Below, piece after piece: positions 59,607-64,000 of a stretch of 64,000 nt of DNA. This DNA comes from Bacteroidetes bacterium UBA1947 (GTDB lineage: Bacteria; Bacteroidota; Bacteroidia; Chitinophagales; Chitinophagaceae): the NCBI GenBank assembly GCA_002336915.1, contig DDET01000023.1, forward strand, positions 33,075 through 97,074, in the 5' to 3' direction. A program made the position numbers and the translations under genes. Position 1 is the first letter of the stretch, and the number at the start of each line of letters is the position of its first letter. The notes below the pieces were generated by a model. That model worked only from the letters and a program-made list of their open reading frames with translations, did not search any database and was not told the origin of the DNA.

Positions 59607-60685
59607 GCGCAGATTATTTACGTTCGGTATTCAATGGCAAAAAGGTATTCCTTACAGGCCATACGGGCTTTAAGGGTTCCTGGCTCTTGCAGATACTTGA
59701 ATGGCTGGGCGCAGAGGTAAAAGGTTATTCACTAGCCCCCGAAAAGGACAACGATCTATACAACCAGATATATGGCGACAGGCGCTGCTATGCCTCTGTA
59801 ATAGGCGACCTCAGCGACCTGCGTACGCTGCAGGGCGAAATGGTACGCTTTGAACCGCATTTCGTTTTTCATTTGGCGGCACAGGCATTAGTTCGCCGCA
59901 GCTATTTGGCACCTGTTGATACCTTTATGGCCAATACACAGGGCACTGCACATGTGCTGGAAGCCCTGCGCAGCATGCAAGGCCAATGTACAGCCCTAAT
60001 GATAACTACCGATAAAGTGTATGAGAACCCCGAGAGAGGAACTCCCTTTGGCGAAGATGATAAGCTGGGCGGCCACGATCCCTACTCAGCCAGTAAAGCA
60101 GCAGCGGAGATCGTGATAGCCTCATACAGCCGTTCCTTCTTTCATCCTGGCAAATACAGTGAGCACCAGAAAGCCGTTGCCTCAGTACGTGCAGGTAATG
60201 TGATAGGTGGCGGCGATTTTTCCGACGACCGTATTATACCTGATATTGTTCGTGCACTGGAGTTTGGTGAGACAGTTGGCCTGCGCAATCCTAAGTCCGT
60301 ACGCCCATGGCAGCATGTGCTGGAACCGTTGGGCGCATACCTGTTGCTGGCAGCAAGGATGACGGAAGAGCCTGTGAAACTAAGCACCACTTTCAACTTT
60401 GGCCCGAATGCTGACGATATGTTGACCGTGGAGGATCTTACCAAGATATTCCTGGAGCGGTTTGGCGGCGGCAGTTATGAGAATTTGTCATTAGAAAATG
60501 CCGTGCACGAGGCAAAACTTTTATTGCTGGATAGCAGCAAGGCAAAGAAGATGATCGGTTGGCATCCGCAAATGAATGCAGAAACTGCCATACGCATGAC
60601 GGCCGACTGGTATGCGGACAAAGGCAACGATGCGCATGAAAAATGCATGATGCAGATAAAAGAATACTTTGGAGAACTATCATAG
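59591..60685 (+). CDS. rfbG: CDP-glucose 4,6-dehydratase
   Basis: Extended SDR converting CDP-glucose to CDP-4-keto-6-deoxyglucose, 364 residues. GHTGFKGSWLLQILEWLG is the cofactor-binding start, ITTDKVYEN and DPYSASKAAAE hold the catalytic Tyr-x3-Lys. ATG 59591 overlaps rfbF by 16 bp; TTG 59573 is a longer alternative. The next gene starts one base after its stop. Confidence 0.95.
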   Translation: MEKVVSADYLRSVFNGKKVFLTGHTGFKGSWLLQILEWLGAEVKGYSLAPEKDNDLYNQIYGDRRCYASVIGDLSDLRTLQGEMVRFEPHFVFHLAAQALVRRSYLAPVDTFMANTQGTAHVLEALRSMQGQCTALMITTDKVYENPERGTPFGEDDKLGGHDPYSASKAAAEIVIASYSRSFFHPGKYSEHQKAVASVRAGNVIGGGDFSDDRIIPDIVRALEFGETVGLRNPKSVRPWQHVLEPLGAYLLLAARMTEEPVKLSTTFNFGPNADDMLTVEDLTKIFLERFGGGSYENLSLENAVHEAKLLLLDSSKAKKMIGWHPQMNAETAIRMTADWYADKGNDAHEKCMMQIKEYFGELS

Positions 60686-61222
60686 ATGGACTGCAGACCG
60701 TTACCACTCGAAGGAGCTATGCTCATAACACTTCCTCACTCGAAGGATGAGCGCGGCTTTTTCACCAAATCATTCCACGAAACTTCTCTTAAAAAAGCAG
60801 GTATCGACTTCACGCTACGTGAAAGCTATTTTTCGCTCTCAAAGAAAGATGTAATACGCGGCATGCACTTCCAGACCCCACCCCACCAGCACAGTAAGAT
60901 AGTATTCTGTCCGCAGGGTGCAATACTGGATGTGATCATAGACCTGCGTAAAGGCTCTGTTACTTACGGACAGTATTATGCCCAGGAGCTATCTGCGGAA
61001 AATCATCTTGCCTATTACATCCCCGAAGGTTTTGCCCATGGCTTTAAGTCACTACGCGACGATGCTATCACCTACTACCTCGTGTCATCGGAATACCGCC
61101 AGGCTAATGATACGGGGATTTTGTACGACAGTTTCGGATTTGATTGGCGAGTAAAAAAGCCAGTAATATCCCCACGGGACCTGTCTTTCCCGGGTTTGAC
61201 CGACTTTAAAACACCTTTTTAA
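60686..61222 (+). CDS. RmlC-type dTDP/CDP-keto-sugar 3,5-epimerase
   Basis: A 178-residue cupin epimerase: KDERGFFTKSFHETSL, RGMHFQTPPHQHSKIVFCPQGAILDVIIDLRKGS with the catalytic His, and GFAHGFKSL. RmlC homologue, but in this operon with rfbF/rfbG it probably acts on CDP-4-keto-6-deoxyglucose rather than a dTDP sugar. It follows rfbG directly. The pathway end product is unknown. Confidence 0.85.
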   Translation: MDCRPLPLEGAMLITLPHSKDERGFFTKSFHETSLKKAGIDFTLRESYFSLSKKDVIRGMHFQTPPHQHSKIVFCPQGAILDVIIDLRKGSVTYGQYYAQELSAENHLAYYIPEGFAHGFKSLRDDAITYYLVSSEYRQANDTGILYDSFGFDWRVKKPVISPRDLSFPGLTDFKTPF

Positions 61223-61231
61223 GCGGAATGC

Positions 61232-61321
61232 GTGTCTAAGTCAAGAAAATATCTCGCCTTAACAGTGGCAGTACTTGCAGCGGCAGTGACCTACTACCTG
61301 CTGATGCACCTAAAAGCATAG
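61232..61321 (+). CDS. Putative 29-residue single-span membrane protein
   Basis: GTG 61232 (MSKSRKYLALTVAVLAAAVTYY...) to the TAG at 61319-61321, ten bases after the epimerase stop and in frame with it. A basic start is followed by a 20-residue hydrophobic helix and a short LMHLKA tail. This is a typical small-protein composition, but with no homology evidence. It may be a real microprotein of the operon or chance. Confidence 0.35.
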   Translation: MSKSRKYLALTVAVLAAAVTYYLLMHLKA

Positions 61322-61335
61322 TGCAGGTAAAATCT

Positions 61336-61343
61336 TACCTTTG
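61336..61343 (+). promoter_or_regulatory. Predicted -7 element for the ALDH gene
   Basis: TACCTTTG, 35 bp before the ATG at 61378; fits TAnnTTTG. Confidence 0.55.
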
Positions 61344-61377
61344 CATCTCATTTCAAAAAAACAATACTCATTTATAT

Positions 61378-62910
61378 ATGAAACTGGATAAAGTCCTTAA
61401 GCAATTAGGAATTAACAAGACCAACGAAGGTGCTTCTACCGGTACCAAATGGCTGAAAGCCGGCGCGGCGGCAATCGATTGCTATTCACCTGTTGATGGC
61501 AAAAAAATTGCCTCAGTGAACAGCGTTACCCGCAAGACGTACGATACTGTTATAGACAAAGCACAAGCTGCATTCCCCGAGTGGCGCATGTGGCCTGCTC
61601 CAAAGCGTGGCGAAGTAGTTCGCCAGATAGGTGAAGCATTGCGCAAGTATAAAGAGCCCCTGGGCCAGCTCGTTTCTTACGAGATGGGCAAAAGCCTCCA
61701 GGAAGGCTATGGCGAGGTACAGGAGATGATAGACATCGCCGATTTCGCGGTGGGTCTCTCGCGCCAGTTGTATGGCCTTACCATGCACAGTGAGCGCCCG
61801 CGCCACCGTATGTATGAGCAATGGCACCCGCTGGGTGTTGTGGGTATCATCAGCGCTTTCAACTTCCCCGTTGCCGTGTGGAGCTGGAACAGCTTCCTTG
61901 CCTGGGTATGCGGTAATACCTGCGTATGGAAACCGTCTGAAAAAACACCGCTTACTGCAATAGCCTGCCAGAATATTATAGCCAACGTTTTTAAGGCCAA
62001 TAATGTACCGGAAGGTGTTTGTGGCCTGATTGTAGGCGGCCGTGATTCGGGCGAATGGATGAGTAATGATACGCGCATACCACTGGTATCCGCCACAGGT
62101 TCTACCCGCATGGGTAAGGCCGTAGGCGCAGCAGTAGGTGCACGTTTAGGCCGTGCCTTGCTGGAGCTAGGTGGTAACAATGCCATCATCATCACAGAAA
62201 ATGCCGACCTGAATATCGCTATGCGTGCAGCAGTGTTTGGCGCAGTAGGTACAGCAGGCCAGCGTTGCACTACCACACGCCGCCTCATCATTCACGAAAG
62301 TGTTTATGACATACTGAAGAAGAAACTGGTTGCTGCCTACAAACAGCTCAGCATCGGCGACCCACTGGATGAGAAAAGCCACGTTGGTCCGCTGATAGAT
62401 AAAGATGCGGTACAGAGCTATTTGAATGCCCTCGCAGCACTGAAGAAAGAAGGCGGAAAGGTAGTAGTAGCAGGTGGTGTGCTGGAAGGCAAGGGCTACG
62501 AAAGCGGCTGCTATGTGAAACCCTGCATCTACGAAGCGACCAATGACATGGCCATAGTTCAGCACGAAACATTCGCGCCGATATTGTACATTATGAAGTA
62601 TAAGACGCTGGCCGAGGCGGTTGCTATGCAGAATGGTGTTCCGCAAGGCTTGTCATCATCTATCATGACGCTCAATATGCGCGAAGCAGAGCAGTTCCTT
62701 TCACATGAAGGCAGCGACTGCGGTATAGCCAATGTGAACATAGGCACTAGTGGTGCTGAGATAGGCGGCGCTTTTGGTGGTGAAAAAGAAACAGGCGGTG
62801 GCCGCGAGAGCGGATCCGATAGCTGGAAGGCCTACATGCGACGCCAGACCAATACCATCAACTGGAGCGACCAGTTACCACTGGCGCAAGGCATTAAGTT
62901 CCATATCTAA
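61378..62910 (+). CDS. Aldehyde dehydrogenase, ALDH7 (antiquitin-like)
   Basis: NAD(P)-dependent aldehyde dehydrogenase of 510 residues; start ATG 61378 (MKLDKVLKQLGIN). NFPVAVWSWNSF, KPSEKTP, ATGSTRMGKAVG, catalytic Glu in LELGGNNA and catalytic Cys in GTAGQRCTTTRR are visible. GGAFGGEKETGGGRESGSDSWK near the end is the ALDH7-type signature. Probably oxidises alpha-aminoadipate semialdehyde (lysine degradation) or betaine aldehyde; inferred from subfamily only. Own promoter and terminator. Confidence 0.92.
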   Translation: MKLDKVLKQLGINKTNEGASTGTKWLKAGAAAIDCYSPVDGKKIASVNSVTRKTYDTVIDKAQAAFPEWRMWPAPKRGEVVRQIGEALRKYKEPLGQLVSYEMGKSLQEGYGEVQEMIDIADFAVGLSRQLYGLTMHSERPRHRMYEQWHPLGVVGIISAFNFPVAVWSWNSFLAWVCGNTCVWKPSEKTPLTAIACQNIIANVFKANNVPEGVCGLIVGGRDSGEWMSNDTRIPLVSATGSTRMGKAVGAAVGARLGRALLELGGNNAIIITENADLNIAMRAAVFGAVGTAGQRCTTTRRLIIHESVYDILKKKLVAAYKQLSIGDPLDEKSHVGPLIDKDAVQSYLNALAALKKEGGKVVVAGGVLEGKGYESGCYVKPCIYEATNDMAIVQHETFAPILYIMKYKTLAEAVAMQNGVPQGLSSSIMTLNMREAEQFLSHEGSDCGIANVNIGTSGAEIGGAFGGEKETGGGRESGSDSWKAYMRRQTNTINWSDQLPLAQGIKFHI

Positions 62911-62927
62911 ATACTAATTTCAATAGC

Positions 62928-62960
62928 AAAGCCGTTCTCAAAATGAGGACGGCTTTTTTT
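62928..62960 (+). terminator. Intrinsic terminator after the ALDH gene
   Basis: 8-bp stem AAAGCCGT/ACGGCTTT continued by one wobble and CTCA/TGAG, loop AAA, T tract. Confidence 0.85.
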
Positions 62961-63013
62961 ATTATTTGGAAGTTTCAAAATTAATACATAGCTTTATGAT
63001 GCATTAAGACGCA

Positions 63014-63379
63014 ATGCAACAACAGGCTATGAATAACACGGAACTATTAAAAGGCACACTCGGCACCATCATACTGCGCTTATTAGAGAGTAATGGTAAG
63101 CTGTATGGCTACGAGATAACACAGATGGTAAAGACATTGTCGGACGGGCAGGTGCTGATAAAAGAAGGCTCTCTCTACCCTGCCCTGCATAAGCTGGAAA
63201 AGGACGGACTCATCAAATCGGAAGAGGTATATATAGGCAAGCGGGTTAGGAAATATTACACACTCACAAAACCCGGGAAGACCGCAGCAAAGTCATCTGT
63301 TGACGAATTGTTGGGCTTCCTGCAAACCATACATAATCTTGTAACTGCCGATCCTCGTACAGCATATGTATCAGCTTAG
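63014..63379 (+). CDS. PadR-family transcriptional regulator
   Basis: A 121-residue winged-helix repressor: LLKGTLGTIILRLLESNGKLYGYEITQMV and EGSLYPALHKLEKDGLIKSEE are diagnostic. ATG 63014 or ATG 63029 could start. It overlaps the following membrane-protein gene by 14 bp, the common PadR/partner layout in which the regulator controls its partner. Confidence 0.92.
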   Translation: MQQQAMNNTELLKGTLGTIILRLLESNGKLYGYEITQMVKTLSDGQVLIKEGSLYPALHKLEKDGLIKSEEVYIGKRVRKYYTLTKPGKTAAKSSVDELLGFLQTIHNLVTADPRTAYVSA

Positions 63380-63977
63380 TGAAGAGCATATTGAATCCAT
63401 TGAGCAAAGGATATTGCGAAGCGGCCTGAATAATACAGCCCTGCAACAAGACCTACTTGACCACTATTGCTGCTACATAGAGGAGCAGATGAGTGAAGGA
63501 AAAGATTTTGAAACCGCTTACAACATAGCATATCAAGCCATAACCCCTGATGGCGCGCAGGACATAGAAACAGAACTGATCTTATTGTTAACCATAAACA
63601 AACAAATAGGTATGAAACGACTATTGTATAGCTTCGGCTTTCTCGCAGCATTTTTCATCTCTGTAGGGCTCACGTTCAAAATAATGTCATGGCCCGGCGC
63701 GTCTATTATCCTCTTCTCCGGCTTCGCGGCCTTGTTTATCTCTGTAATAGTACTCCTGGTCAATGCCATGCAGCAGGCGCGTAATCACAGCACCGCCTAC
63801 AATACCCGCATCATTATCGGCATACTGTCCGGTGTACTCATAGCAGCGGGCAGCATGTTCAAGATATTGTACTATCCCGGCGCTAATATTCTAACCTTAT
63901 TAGGAATGATATCATTCAGCTTGCTATTCCTGCCCATGTTCTTTTACCAACTATACAAAAAGGCCATAGCCGTGTAA
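63366..63977 (+). CDS. Membrane protein partner of PadR, function unknown
   Basis: A 203-residue protein. The N-terminal 70 residues are soluble and helical (EHIESIEQRILRSGLNNTALQQDLLDHYCCYIEEQMSEGKDFETAYNIAYQAI). Four transmembrane helices follow (about 82-100, 106-126, 143-161, 167-190). Such N-terminal modules resemble the permease-prefix/DUF1700-like domains next to PadR. Function unknown. Ends within the window. Confidence 0.75.
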   Translation: MYQLSEEHIESIEQRILRSGLNNTALQQDLLDHYCCYIEEQMSEGKDFETAYNIAYQAITPDGAQDIETELILLLTINKQIGMKRLLYSFGFLAAFFISVGLTFKIMSWPGASIILFSGFAALFISVIVLLVNAMQQARNHSTAYNTRIIIGILSGVLIAAGSMFKILYYPGANILTLLGMISFSLLFLPMFFYQLYKKAIAV

Positions 63978-64000
63978 AAAATGTGCACATAAAAAAGCTG

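Noticed and set aside
61707..62646. Long antisense frames over the ALDH gene
   Set aside because: No family resemblance; explained by codon bias of the real gene.

Overview
The window is chromosomal DNA of a member of the Bacteroidota, most likely the Chitinophagaceae or a close relative. The evidence is a type IX secretion sorting domain, a gliding-motility-type (CHU_C) C-terminal domain, a TonB-dependent receptor with a carboxypeptidase-like regulatory domain, LytTR/LytS signalling, Bacteroidota-only families (DUF2851, DUF5362-like, DUF6150-like), absence of Shine-Dalgarno sequences, and repeated TAnnTTTG promoter -7 elements. The family-level placement is inference.

Layout. 1-6.2 kb: 5' part of topoisomerase IV subunit B, a FadL-like outer-membrane protein, an Asn/Tyr/Gly-rich secreted protein, and prolyl-tRNA synthetase. 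6.3-8.3 kb: small housekeeping ORFs and a sorting-domain gene remnant. 8.3-14.6 kb: a six-gene minus-strand operon for a tripartite ABC efflux pump (TolC, lipoprotein adaptor, permease, ATPase) ending in a LytS/LytTR two-component pair. 14.8-24.5 kb: single genes (GNATs, thioredoxin, RMND1/Sif2, AlkD-like, PNPOx, SRPBCC, YceI) and an SDR-AraC operon. 24.7-34.1 kb: tRNA-Pro(CGG), NAT, lipA, OsmC, DUF2851, pyrF, a CHU_C surface protein, a BON protein and an alpha/beta hydrolase.

34.1-36.4 kb is the oddest stretch. It has little coding DNA and is full of short degenerate repeats. In it, two divergent orphan ORFs are bracketed by inverted copies of a 100-170 bp element. Next come an MBL-fold hydrolase and parA-parB (36.4-39.0 kb), enclosed by inverted 37-bp palindrome-like repeats. 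40-48.2 kb carries an envelope operon: TonB receptor, 1027-residue TPR protein, beta-barrel protein and a membrane protein combining HU-like and SPOR domains. 48.4-64 kb: nnr, purD, two peptide/H+ symporters, a YKSDA-repeat protein, ispD, pyrE, a NUDIX hydrolase, a ParE-type toxin-antitoxin pair, CDP-deoxysugar genes (rfbF, rfbG, epimerase), ALDH7 and a PadR/membrane-protein pair.

Gene starts were moved from the longest ORF to internal ATG/GTG codons where signal peptides, family N-termini or predicted promoters supported it. No CRISPR array, prophage, transposase, integrase or rRNA gene was seen. The most promising unexplained signals are the inverted-repeat island at 34.76-36.18 kb, the GGAAATAAC-like short-repeat arrays that recur at five places, and the inverted palindromes around MBL-parA-parB.
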